Of a DNA stretch of 64,000 nt, positions 1-7,637 are shown piece by piece. The notes below the pieces were generated by a model, which was not told the DNA's origin, did no database searches, and was given only the letters and a program-made list of their open reading frames with translations. The DNA is taken from assembly GCF_002197845.1 (NCBI RefSeq), contig NZ_NIDE01000003.1, positions 372,001 to 436,000 on the forward strand. Reading direction: 5' to 3'. Both the position numbers and the translations under genes were made by a program. Position 1 is the first letter of the stretch; each line of letters starts with the position of its first letter. The stretch is from Fimbriiglobus ruber. Lineage in GTDB: Bacteria; Planctomycetota; Planctomycetia; Gemmatales; Gemmataceae.

Positions 1-1470
1 GTCCGGGTGTCGATCGGGAAGCTCACTCGCGAGGCCGTGGCCGAGTGCAAGCTTAGCCCCCGCGAGGCGGACCGCTGCAAGAACTTCTTCGCCCTCGGGC
101 TCGTCTACTGGATGTACGAGCGGCCGCTCGAGACCACCCTGAAATGGATTCGCGACAAGTTCGGCAAGAACCCGCAATTCGTCGACGCCAACTCCCGCGC
201 CCTCAAAGCCGGTTACAACTACGGCGAGACGGTCGAACTGCTCCCGGTCCAGTACAAGGTCGCCAAGGCCAAGATCGCCCCGGGCACCTACCGGAAGATC
301 ACGGGTAACGAAGCCCTGGCCCTCGGCCTCGTCGCCGCCAGCATGAAGGCCAAGAAGACCCTCGTCTTCTCCGGCTACCCGATTACCCCCGCCAGCTCCG
401 TTCTCGAACAACTCGCGGACATGAAGCGGTTCGGCGTAAAGACCCTCCAGGCGGAAGACGAGATCGCCGCCGCGGGCGTCGCCATCGGGGCGAGCTTCGG
501 CGGCGCGATCGGCGTGACGGCCACCAGCGGGCCCGGCATCTGTCTGAAGTCCGAAGCCATCGGCCTCGCGGTGATGACCGAACTCCCGCTCGTCATCCTG
601 GACATCCAACGGGGCGGGCCGAGTACCGGCCTCCCGACCAAGACCGAGCAGGCCGACCTGCTCCAGGCGATGTTCGGCCGCAACGGCGAGTGCCCGGCCG
701 CCATCATCGCCCCGCAGTCCCCGAGCGATTGCTTCGACATCGCCCTGGAAGCCGTCCGCATCGCGACGCGGTTCATGTGCCCCGTGTTCCTCCTGTCCGA
801 CGGGTACATCGCGAACGGGGCCGAGCCGTGGAAGGTGCCGGCCGTGGCCAACCTGCCGAACCTGGAAGTGAAAAACATCACCGAGCCCAACGGGGCAGGG
901 TGGGGCGGAGCCGCGCACGAGAACGGGGCCGGCGACGCGGCCAAGTACCTGCCGTATAAGCGGGACGAATTGCTCGCCCGACCTTGGGCGCTGCCCGGAA
1001 CTCCGGGACTCGAACACCGGATCGGTGGGATCGAGAAGCAGGACGTAACCGGGAACATCAACTACGACCCGGAAAACCACGAACACATGGTCCGCACCCG
1101 GGCGCAGAAGATCGAGAACATCGCGCTGACGATCCCGGACCTGGACGTCATCGGCCCGGCCGACGCGGACCTGCTCGTGATCGGCTGGGGCGGGACGCAT
1201 GGGACGATCACCACGGCCATCGAGCGGGCCCGGCGGAAGGGCCAGAAGGTCGCCCAGGCGCACTTCCGGTACCTGAACCCGATGCCCAAGAACACGGCCG
1301 AGGTACTCGCCCGGTTCAAGAAAATCCTGGTCCCCGAATTGAACTCCGGGCAACTCCTCTGGCTGCTCCGGGCCAAGTTCCTCGCCCCCGCCCAGGGGTT
1401 GAATAAAATCCAAGGCCGCCCGTTCCTCGTGTCCGAAATTGAATCGGCCATCGATGGCATGCTGAAGTAA
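1..1470 (+). CDS. korA: 2-oxoacid:ferredoxin oxidoreductase, alpha subunit with fused gamma domain (5' end missing)
   Basis: Oxidises a 2-oxoacid (2-oxoglutarate or similar) to an acyl-CoA with reduction of ferredoxin, together with the KorB subunit encoded next. The reading frame is open to the first base, so the true start lies upstream. The first ~85 visible residues are the end of a gamma-type domain. The pyrimidine-binding alpha domain begins near the GNEALALGL motif, with the family-typical segments FSGYPITPAS, TATSGPG and DIQRGGPSTGLPTK. The C-terminus contains a transketolase C-like region (LNPMPKN, VPELNSGQL). The gamma-alpha fusion is typical of KorA in many bacteria. korB follows after 159 bases on the same strand. 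Substrate choice cannot be read from the sequence. Confidence 0.9.
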   Translation, partial: VRVSIGKLTREAVAECKLSPREADRCKNFFALGLVYWMYERPLETTLKWIRDKFGKNPQFVDANSRALKAGYNYGETVELLPVQYKVAKAKIAPGTYRKITGNEALALGLVAASMKAKKTLVFSGYPITPASSVLEQLADMKRFGVKTLQAEDEIAAAGVAIGASFGGAIGVTATSGPGICLKSEAIGLAVMTELPLVILDIQRGGPSTGLPTKTEQADLLQAMFGRNGECPAAIIAPQSPSDCFDIALEAVRIATRFMCPVFLLSDGYIANGAEPWKVPAVANLPNLEVKNITEPNGAGWGGAAHENGAGDAAKYLPYKRDELLARPWALPGTPGLEHRIGGIEKQDVTGNINYDPENHEHMVRTRAQKIENIALTIPDLDVIGPADADLLVIGWGGTHGTITTAIERARRKGQKVAQAHFRYLNPMPKNTAEVLARFKKILVPELNSGQLLWLLRAKFLAPAQGLNKIQGRPFLVSEIESAIDGMLK

Positions 1471-1474
1471 CCCC

Positions 1475-1504
1475 GAAGCCCGCGGTCGCCCGACCGCGGG
1501 CTTC
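1475..1504 (+). terminator. GC-rich hairpin between korA and korB
   Basis: A perfect 14-base inverted repeat (1475-1488 with 1491-1504) around a minimal CC centre starts just after the korA stop. No T-run follows, so it is more likely an mRNA-stabilising or attenuating hairpin inside the kor operon than a full terminator. Confidence 0.5.
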
Positions 1505-1629
1505 TGTCGTGCCGCGCCCCCCGAAAGCGGGTTGCGAACCCAGCAGAGAACATTCCCGAACCCCCGGCCGCCCTCCCCACCTACAGCGGCCGCACGATAC
1601 TTCCGAACAAACGACGAGGCTATTTCCCC

Positions 1630-2655
1630 ATGTCCGCGTCCGCAACTGCTCTGCCGACCCTCAGTACCAAGGATCTTTCCTCCGACCAGGAAGTCCGCTG
1701 GTGCCCCGGGTGCGGCGACTACTCGATCCTCGCCCAGATGAAGAAGGCACTCACGACCGTCGGCGTGCCCCGCGAAAAGATGGCCTTCGTGTCCGGCATC
1801 GGCTGCTCCAGCCGGTTCCCGTACTACATGAACACTTACGGGTTCCACACCATCCACGGCCGCGCGCCGACCTTCGCCACCGGCCTGCGGCTCGCCAACC
1901 CGGACCTCCAGGTCTGGGTCGTGACCGGCGACGGCGACGGCCTGTCGATCGGCGGGAACCACACGATCCACCTCCTCCGGCGGAACGTGGATGTCAAAGT
2001 TCTGCTGTTCAACAACGAGATCTACGGGCTGACCAAGGGCCAGTATTCGCCCACCAGCCGGCCCGGGACGAAAACCAAAACCAGTCCGGTGGGTTCGGTC
2101 GAGAGCCCGATCCGCCCGCTCACCATCGCCCTGGCGGCCGAGGCCACGTTCGTCGCCCGGACGATCGACGTGGACGTGCAGCACCTGGTCGCCATCCTCC
2201 AGCGGGCGGCCGCCCACAAGGGGACGGCGTTCGTCGAGATCTACCAGAACTGCAAGATCTTCAACGACGGCGTCTTTGAATACGCGACGGACAAGAGCGT
2301 AAAGGCCGAACACGTACTCTACCTCGAACACGGCAAGCCGATGATCTTCGGCAAGGACCGGAACAAGGGCATCCGGCTCAATGGCCTCAAGCCCGAGGTG
2401 GTCGAGATCGGCAAGGATTGCGGGCCGGACGACCTGCTCATCCACGACGAGACGCTCTCCGAGCCGACCCTGGCGAACCTGCTGAGCCGGATGGTCAACC
2501 CGGAGTTCCCCGAAGTCGTCGGCGTTCTCCGGGCGGTCCGCAAGCCGACCTACGAAGAACTCATGGACAAACAGGCCGCCGACGCCGTCGCCAAGAAAGG
2601 CCCGGGCAAGATCGAAGACCTGTTCAAGGCCGAAGACACCTGGACCGTTGAATAA
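1630..2655 (+). CDS. korB: 2-oxoacid:ferredoxin oxidoreductase, beta subunit
   Basis: This is the thiamine-diphosphate-binding and electron-transfer subunit that partners KorA. At 341 residues it has the usual length for KorB. Visible motifs are WCPGCGDY near residues 24-31 (two cysteines), GIGCSSR (third cysteine) and YQNCKIF (fourth cysteine), which in this family ligate a 4Fe-4S cluster. TPP/Mg binding is indicated by GDGDGLSIGGNH followed by FNNEIYGLTKGQYSPTS. The gene is collinear with korA and is followed by a strong hairpin terminator, so the pair forms one transcription unit. Confidence 0.93.
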   Translation: MSASATALPTLSTKDLSSDQEVRWCPGCGDYSILAQMKKALTTVGVPREKMAFVSGIGCSSRFPYYMNTYGFHTIHGRAPTFATGLRLANPDLQVWVVTGDGDGLSIGGNHTIHLLRRNVDVKVLLFNNEIYGLTKGQYSPTSRPGTKTKTSPVGSVESPIRPLTIALAAEATFVARTIDVDVQHLVAILQRAAAHKGTAFVEIYQNCKIFNDGVFEYATDKSVKAEHVLYLEHGKPMIFGKDRNKGIRLNGLKPEVVEIGKDCGPDDLLIHDETLSEPTLANLLSRMVNPEFPEVVGVLRAVRKPTYEELMDKQAADAVAKKGPGKIEDLFKAEDTWTVE

Positions 2656-2660
2656 GATCC

Positions 2661-2809
2661 GTCATCAAGTCGTCAGGTCTTCAAGTCATCAAGTCGCCAG
2701 AGTGGGATCACCCAGTCTGGCGACTTTTTCGTCGCCGAATACACCAATCTCATCGCCCCGTCCCGCCTTGTCTAGACTTGAAGACTTGATGACCTGAAGA
2801 CTTGACGAC
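2661..2809. repeat. 35-bp imperfect inverted repeat built from an 8-base unit
   Basis: Arms at 2661-2695 and 2775-2809 are reverse complements at 31 of 35 positions. The four mismatches fall exactly every eighth base, because each arm is made of repeats of the heptamer GAC(T/C)TGA separated by one variable base. The arms flank the korB terminator. Nothing else is seen in this gap before the next gene. Confidence 0.7.
2692..2730 (+). terminator. Rho-independent terminator after korB
   Basis: A ten-base stem (2692-2701 with 2716-2725) continues as an inner TGGG/CCCA stem after one mismatch, with an ATCA loop. It is followed directly by TTTTC. This ends the kor transcript. Confidence 0.8.
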
Positions 2810-2818
2810 TAACGTATT

Positions 2819-3334
2819 ATGATTTGTCCCCTGTGCGGTCATAAAGGAAATCTGCCGGGTGCCGATTGGTGCTTGTGGTGTCAATTCGACCTCTCGGCCG
2901 TCGACCGGCCGGTTCCGTCGGACCGCATCGAACACAGTCTGATGAGCGATTCCGTGTCCGTTCTCGGACCGCGTGTCCCGGTGACAGTGTCGGACACGGC
3001 CGACATCGGGATCGCGGTGCGGTCGATGATCGACCGCCAGGTCGGGGCCGTTCTCGTCACGGACGCAAGCGGCCGGCTCGTCGGCATCCTGACCGAACGG
3101 GACTTCCTGACCAAGGTCGCCGGGTCGGCGGACTTCGCCTCCAGACCGGTGGCCGCGTTCATGACGCGACACCCGGAAACGGTCAGGCTCGCTGATCCGC
3201 TGGCGTTCGCCCTCGGGAAGATGGCCGGCGGCGGATACCGGCATTTACCAGTCGTAGCCGACGGCAAGCCGGTCGGCGTCGTCTCGGTCCGCGACATCCT
3301 CCGGTACATCGTGGGGCTTTGCCGGGAGGGGTAA
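2819..3334 (+). CDS. Zinc-ribbon plus CBS-pair protein
   Basis: A 171-residue protein. The N-terminus has two CxxC pairs (CPLC at residues 3-6 and CLWC near 18-21), which look like a small zinc ribbon. Residues ~45-165 form a tandem CBS (Bateman) pair, with typical segments such as GAVLVTD, GRLVGILTERDFL, GGYRHLPVV and GVVSVRDIL. CBS pairs usually bind adenosine nucleotides and regulate a partner; here no catalytic domain is attached, so it may be a stand-alone energy sensor. No clear Shine-Dalgarno sequence precedes the ATG. The partner is unknown. Confidence 0.8.
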   Translation: MICPLCGHKGNLPGADWCLWCQFDLSAVDRPVPSDRIEHSLMSDSVSVLGPRVPVTVSDTADIGIAVRSMIDRQVGAVLVTDASGRLVGILTERDFLTKVAGSADFASRPVAAFMTRHPETVRLADPLAFALGKMAGGGYRHLPVVADGKPVGVVSVRDILRYIVGLCREG

Positions 3335-3701
3335 CGCGGCCCCGCGAATTTGCGACCGGGCAGCGCGATCGAGCATTTCTGAACCGCATATCAGGCGGTC
3401 GGCAGCAAATACCTTACCCAGCCAGATTGCCTGGATAACTGGGGCGGCCTGCCGATCCTAAAATAAGGGTTTCAGCGCAATAAATGCAAAAAATGCGCCA
3501 CGTCGGCCAAGGCTCGGCAGTCGTGGAGACGCGCCGGCCCAAGACAAAAGGGGGTTTCAGCGCAATAAATGCAAAAAAATGCTCCGCGAGGAGTTCCACA
3601 GGTTGTTGGAGTGCGTCAACGACCAACTGCCGAACGCCATAACGCGCCGCTCGGCACGAGGCCGAAGATATCATCCCTTAATCAGGTACCGGAGGCGCGC
3701 A
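3335..3701. repeat. Gene-free stretch with a 30-base direct repeat
   Basis: No gene is supported here. Two near-identical direct copies of a 30-31 base A-rich segment (3467-3496 and 3552-3582, the second with one extra A) lie 85 bases apart. They may be remnants of an inserted element next to the broken toxin-antitoxin pair downstream. Confidence 0.6.
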
Positions 3702-3926
3702 ATGAGCCCGGCCATGAAAGATTTTGGGATCGACCGGCTCCCTCCCGAACAGCGAGTCGCGCTCGCCCTGGAGATCTGGGAGAGTCTGGGGGATGAACGG
3801 CCAACCGATCGGTTGAGTTCGGAGAGACGGGCGGAACTGGCCCGGCGGAATTCCGAACTGGATGCCGACCCGGGAATCGCGCTGACTTGGGAGGCGATCC
3901 GAACGAGTGTGGGGACCGGTCGATGA
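3702..3926 (+). CDS. Addiction-module antitoxin-like protein
   Basis: A 74-residue acidic protein starting MSPAMKDFGIDRL. It resembles the short 'putative addiction module component' family of antitoxins, which share a pattern like RLPPEQRVALALEIWESL followed by helical LSSERRAELARRNSEL and a C-terminal SWEAI-like segment (here TWEAI). The start at 3702 is preceded by GGAGG at 3691. The stop overlaps the start of a truncated toxin by an ATGA junction, the usual toxin-antitoxin arrangement. In the family this protein neutralises a RelE/ParE-like toxin. Here it seems to be an orphan. Confidence 0.75.
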   Translation: MSPAMKDFGIDRLPPEQRVALALEIWESLGDERPTDRLSSERRAELARRNSELDADPGIALTWEAIRTSVGTGR

Positions 3927-3994
3927 GTTTGCCGCTTGCGTGTCACCCAGCGGTCCACGGCGAAGTTGAAACCGCTTACCAATCTCGAATTTAA
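3923..3994 (+). pseudogene. Truncated RelE/ParE-like toxin
   Basis: The frame begins with ATG overlapping the antitoxin stop (ATGA) and reads MSLPLACHPAVHGEVETAYQ before a stop after 23 codons. This fits the first strand and helix of ParE-type toxins (hydrophobic start, then H/RPAV..D/E...AY). The rest of the ~95-residue toxin is absent downstream, where the minus-strand kinase gene soon ends. This is likely a degraded toxin. The identification rests on a short segment plus gene position. Confidence 0.55.
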
Positions 3995-4029
3995 GCCGGT
4001 CACACTGCCAGCGTGTTCAGCGAATGCGC

Positions 4030-5529
4030 TTAACCCCGCCCATCTCCATCGGCGCGGCTCCGACCCGTCTCAGCGAGAATGCGTTCCAGTTCGCGCGGGG
4101 CGACCGGCTTAACGAGATGCTGATCGAACCCGGCTTGTTTCGATCGGCGACGATCTTCCTCCTGCCCGTACCCGGTCAGCGCTACCAATTTCGCGCCTTT
4201 CATCCCGGGGTGACCACGGAGCCGAGTAGCCACCTCGTAACCGTTCATTCCGGGTAAGCCGATGTCGAGCAGAATCACCTCGGGGCAGTGGGCCTCCGCG
4301 ATCGCAACGGCCGCCGGGCCGTCGTGGGCGACGACGACCTGGTGCCCCCACATGCGGATCAGTTCGGCTAACATCTCCGCCGCGTCTTTCTGGTCTTCGA
4401 CCAGAAGCACGCGACAGACCCGTTCCGCCGGATGCCCAGGATCGGCTCGGTAAGTATCGTCCGGCTTGCGACCCGGTACTGTCGGCAAGCGGACCACGAA
4501 CTCGCTCCCGCGCCCCGCGCCGCCGCTGTCCGCGGACACGCTGCCGCCGTGCATTTCCACCAGGTTCTTCACCAATGTCAGGCCGATTCCCAACCCGCCC
4601 TGGGCGCGATCCAGAGTGCGGCCCGCCTGGGCGAACAACTCGAAGACGTGCGGAAGGACGTCGGGCGGGATGCCTACGCCGGTATCGCGAACCGAGATGG
4701 CAACTTCGTCGCCCTGATCCATGACTGACAGCCAAATCCGGCCGCCCGGCAGCGTGTACTTGGCGGCGTTGTTCAGTAGGTTCGCGAGAATTTGCTCCAG
4801 GCGGGTTGCGTCGGCTTCGACCCAGACGGGTTCATCTGGTAGGGAAAGTAAGAATTCGTGTTCGTGAGCCTCGATCGCCGGGGCCACAGTTTCTGCGGCG
4901 CGGGCCGCGGCGGCCACGACGTCGACCGGCTCTTTCTTCAGCCGGATTTTCCCGTGGGTGACGCGGGACACATCCAGCAGGTCGTCGACCAATCGGGTCA
5001 GGTGTTGAATTTGTCGTTCCGCGACCCCACGGGCACGTTCCGTGTGCCCGCTGTTCACCCCCGGTATCCCCAAGACGTGCAGGGCGTTGCTGATCCCGGC
5101 GAGCGGGTTCCGCAGTTCGTGGGCGAGCATCGCCAGGAATTCGCCCTTCCGCCGGTCGGCTTCCTTGACCGCCTCTTCCGCCCGCTTGCGGTCGGTGACG
5201 TCGCGTAACGACGCCAGAAAAGCGGGTTCGCCTTCCCACTCGGTTTCCACCACCCGCATCTCGGCGACGCCCCCGGCTGCAGAGCCGTGGAGGTCGACTT
5301 CCGTCCGCCCGTCGGGCACGATCGGGACGCCGAAGAGCGTGCCGACAAATGCGCTGGCCGGATAGCCGAACAGTTGCTCGGCGGCCCGGTTCACGTACCG
5401 GACGACGCCGTCGCGGCTCATGACCACGATGCCGTCGGCGTTCTTTTCGATGACGTCGCGGAATCGCGATTCACTGGCCCGCAAGGCGTGCTCGTACCGC
5501 TCCCGTGCGGCGTCCGGCGCATCGCTCAT
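4030..5529 (-). CDS. Hybrid sensor histidine kinase (PAS-HisKA-HATPase-REC)
   Basis: A 499-residue cytoplasmic kinase without membrane segments. In order: a PAS domain (~residues 15-125, with NADGIVVMSRDGVVRYVN), a HisKA domain with the phospho-acceptor motif MLAHELRNPLAG (~residue 135), an HATPase_c domain with NLLNNAAKY, DTGVGIP and GGLGIGLTLVK (~245-355), and a C-terminal receiver (~390-490, VLLVEDQ and phosphorylatable D in ILLDIGLPG). It lies 57 bases downstream of kaiC on the same strand with GGAGGTGA upstream of the ATG, so it is probably the last gene of the kai operon. By position it is a candidate output or input kinase of the Kai module; that role is inference. Confidence 0.88.
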   Translation of the reverse strand: MSDAPDAARERYEHALRASESRFRDVIEKNADGIVVMSRDGVVRYVNRAAEQLFGYPASAFVGTLFGVPIVPDGRTEVDLHGSAAGGVAEMRVVETEWEGEPAFLASLRDVTDRKRAEEAVKEADRRKGEFLAMLAHELRNPLAGISNALHVLGIPGVNSGHTERARGVAERQIQHLTRLVDDLLDVSRVTHGKIRLKKEPVDVVAAAARAAETVAPAIEAHEHEFLLSLPDEPVWVEADATRLEQILANLLNNAAKYTLPGGRIWLSVMDQGDEVAISVRDTGVGIPPDVLPHVFELFAQAGRTLDRAQGGLGIGLTLVKNLVEMHGGSVSADSGGAGRGSEFVVRLPTVPGRKPDDTYRADPGHPAERVCRVLLVEDQKDAAEMLAELIRMWGHQVVVAHDGPAAVAIAEAHCPEVILLDIGLPGMNGYEVATRLRGHPGMKGAKLVALTGYGQEEDRRRSKQAGFDQHLVKPVAPRELERILAETGRSRADGDGRG

Positions 5530-5586
5530 GTGTATGTCACCTCCACACGGGACGGACCGGGGGCCACGGTCTGTCCCGGCTGGCTC

Positions 5587-7115
5587 TCAAGACCGCCGGG
5601 GTTTACCGTCCGCGAACATGTCGGTGATCCGCTGGACTTCATCAGAGGGCGCGTGGACGAAGTGCCCGGACAAGATACCTGAGACCCCGCGGAACGGCCG
5701 CCCGAGGTGCATGCCCGACCCGTCGATGTGGAACTCGCGAATGTCCTTGTCGTGCATCGAGCCACGCATTTTCAAGACGGTCAACCCGCGCCGCATCTCC
5801 CCGAACGTTTCCACGTACCGGAGCAGGATGATCGAGTCGGTGATCGTGGAAATGTGCGTCTCGGTGACGGACGAGCCGCCCAGGAGTTGGGGGCTGGTGG
5901 CGGTGAACAGGCCGGCCATTTCCTGGTGCTTGACGAACGACGTGAGGCCAATGACGAACTCGCGGAAGCCCTTGGGAGAAGAGACCCGCTCCAGTGCCGA
6001 GAGGCTGTCGACCGCGACCCGGTTCGGGCGGAACGACTCAATCTCCCGCTTCATGACGATGAGGTGGTCTTCCAGGCCGGCGCTCTCGGGATACGTACAG
6101 ACCACCCGCAACTTGCCCTCGTCTTCCATCCGGGCGAAGTCCACCCCCAACCGCTGGCGTTGCGGAACAACTGGTCGTGGCTCTCCTCGAACGCGAACAA
6201 CAGGCACCGTTCGCCCGATCGATAGCCGCCGGCCATGAACTCCGTGGTACTCAGCGTCTTGCCGGTCCCCGTCGCCCCGGAGACCAGGATGACCGAATCG
6301 CGGAAGAAGCCACCGCCGCACATCTGGTCGAGTTCGGTGTTGCCGGACGTGATCCGCAGGTTCGACGACTTCTGCCGCAATTCGATGGCCGAAAGCGGCA
6401 GGACGACGATACCCTGTTCGGACGTTACCGTGAACGGGAACTCGCCTTTTTGGTGCGCCGTCCCGCGGAACTTGAGAATTTCCAGGGTCCGCCGCCGCTT
6501 CTCCTGCTCCAGCGTGTTCCGCAGGATGATGACGTTGTCGGTAACGAACTCCTCGACCCCGTACCGGGCGAGCGGCCCGCCCTCCTCGGCCCGCTCGGCC
6601 GTCATGACGGCCGTGATGCCCATTTGCTTCAAGGCCGCCGCGATGCGAAAGATCTCGTGCCGGACGACCCCGCTCTCGGCGAACTGCGCGAAAATGCCGC
6701 CCAGCGAATCCAGTGAGACCCGCTTGGCCCCGAGTTTGTTGACCGCGTATTCGATCCGGGTCAGCAGCGCGCCGAGGTCGTAGTCTCCGGTGACGGCCGG
6801 CGGGTCGCCGGGACGTGGGGATGCGTCGACGAACGCCCACTTCCCGGCCGCCTCCCACTTGGCGATGTCCCAGCCGAAGCCCCGCATGTTGGTGCGGATG
6901 TCGGCCGCCGACTCCTCGAACGTCACGAAGACCCCGGGCTCTTCGGCCATCTGAATACCGGCGGCCAGGAATTGCACCGCGAAGACGGTCTTCGCGCTGC
7001 CCGCCGTCCCCGACAGCAGGGTCGTGCGGCCCTCGGGCAGGCCGCCATACGAGACGAGGTCAAAACCTTCGATCTCGGTCTTGAGTTTCGCGAGGGGGAC
7101 GGCCGCGTTTGTCAT
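5587..7115 (-). CDS. kaiC: KaiC-family clock ATPase, frameshifted
   Basis: A duplicated RecA-like ATPase/autokinase. After correction of one frameshift it encodes ~509 residues, close to cyanobacterial KaiC (~519). The N-terminal (CI) half has EGFDLVSYGGLP, Walker A GTAGSAKT and FEES. The C-terminal (CII) half has Walker A SGATGTGKT, then FEESHDQLFRNASGWG. The segment TETHISTITDSI matches the KaiC phosphorylation site: the Ser-Thr pair equivalent to S431/T432 and the Thr equivalent to T426 are all present. The frame breaks at a run of five C at 6144-6148 (plus strand); one more base would join NASGWG to VDFARMEDEGK. Because it is in a homopolymer, this may be sequencing error. The start at 7115 is chosen because GAGGAG precedes that ATG; an in-frame start at 7151 is possible. 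kaiB is upstream, a hybrid kinase downstream. Confidence 0.88.
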
Positions 7116-7337
7116 AGACTCCTCAATCGCCCGGCGGGCACTGGGACTCATACGTTTGGGATCGGCTCCGTCGCCTCGTTACGAGGGCGAGCCGAGACGG
7201 GAGAGAAACTCGTTTCGGGCGGGCGAATGTTGAGCCGCGGCTTCCAAATCCCGTTCTCGAATACGGACACGAAGACTGGGATTTTCGACTCGAAAATTGG
7301 AGGGCGAGGTACTTCCACGGGCGAACCGGCCGCCGGT

Positions 7338-7625
7338 CTACGACTTCGCAGTGTGGGGACGGAGGTCGAGACCGAGGAGAACTTTTTCCGAATCGGACAG
7401 GTCGCCGATCAGGCGGCGGATGGGAGCGGGCAATTCCTTCACGACGGTCGGCGTGGCCAGGATCTTTTCGTCCTCGGCCAGCTGGGGCCGCTCGAGGACG
7501 TCGATCACGACCAGTTCGTACTGCCCGCCCAGCTCTTCCCCGCAGATGCGTTGTAAGTTGGTGATCGCCCGTTGCGCGCGGGAGGTCTGTCCCGTGACGT
7601 ACAGCTTGAGCACGTACTTGTTCAA
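7338..7625 (-). CDS. kaiB: KaiB-family clock protein
   Basis: A 95-residue protein with the KaiB pattern: [18 protein letters not shown], then [25 protein letters not shown] and a C-terminal [17 protein letters not shown]. The family is thioredoxin-like and, in cyanobacteria, switches fold to bind phosphorylated KaiC. The start codon is TTG at 7625 with GAGGA about six bases upstream; translation is probably coupled to the preceding gene, which ends at 7638. kaiC starts 222 bases downstream on the same strand. That spacer (7116-7337) shows no other gene. Confidence 0.93.
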   Translation of the reverse strand: MNKYVLKLYVTGQTSRAQRAITNLQRICGEELGGQYELVVIDVLERPQLAEDEKILATPTVVKELPAPIRRLIGDLSDSEKVLLGLDLRPHTAKS

Positions 7626-7637
7626 GGCAGATCCTCG

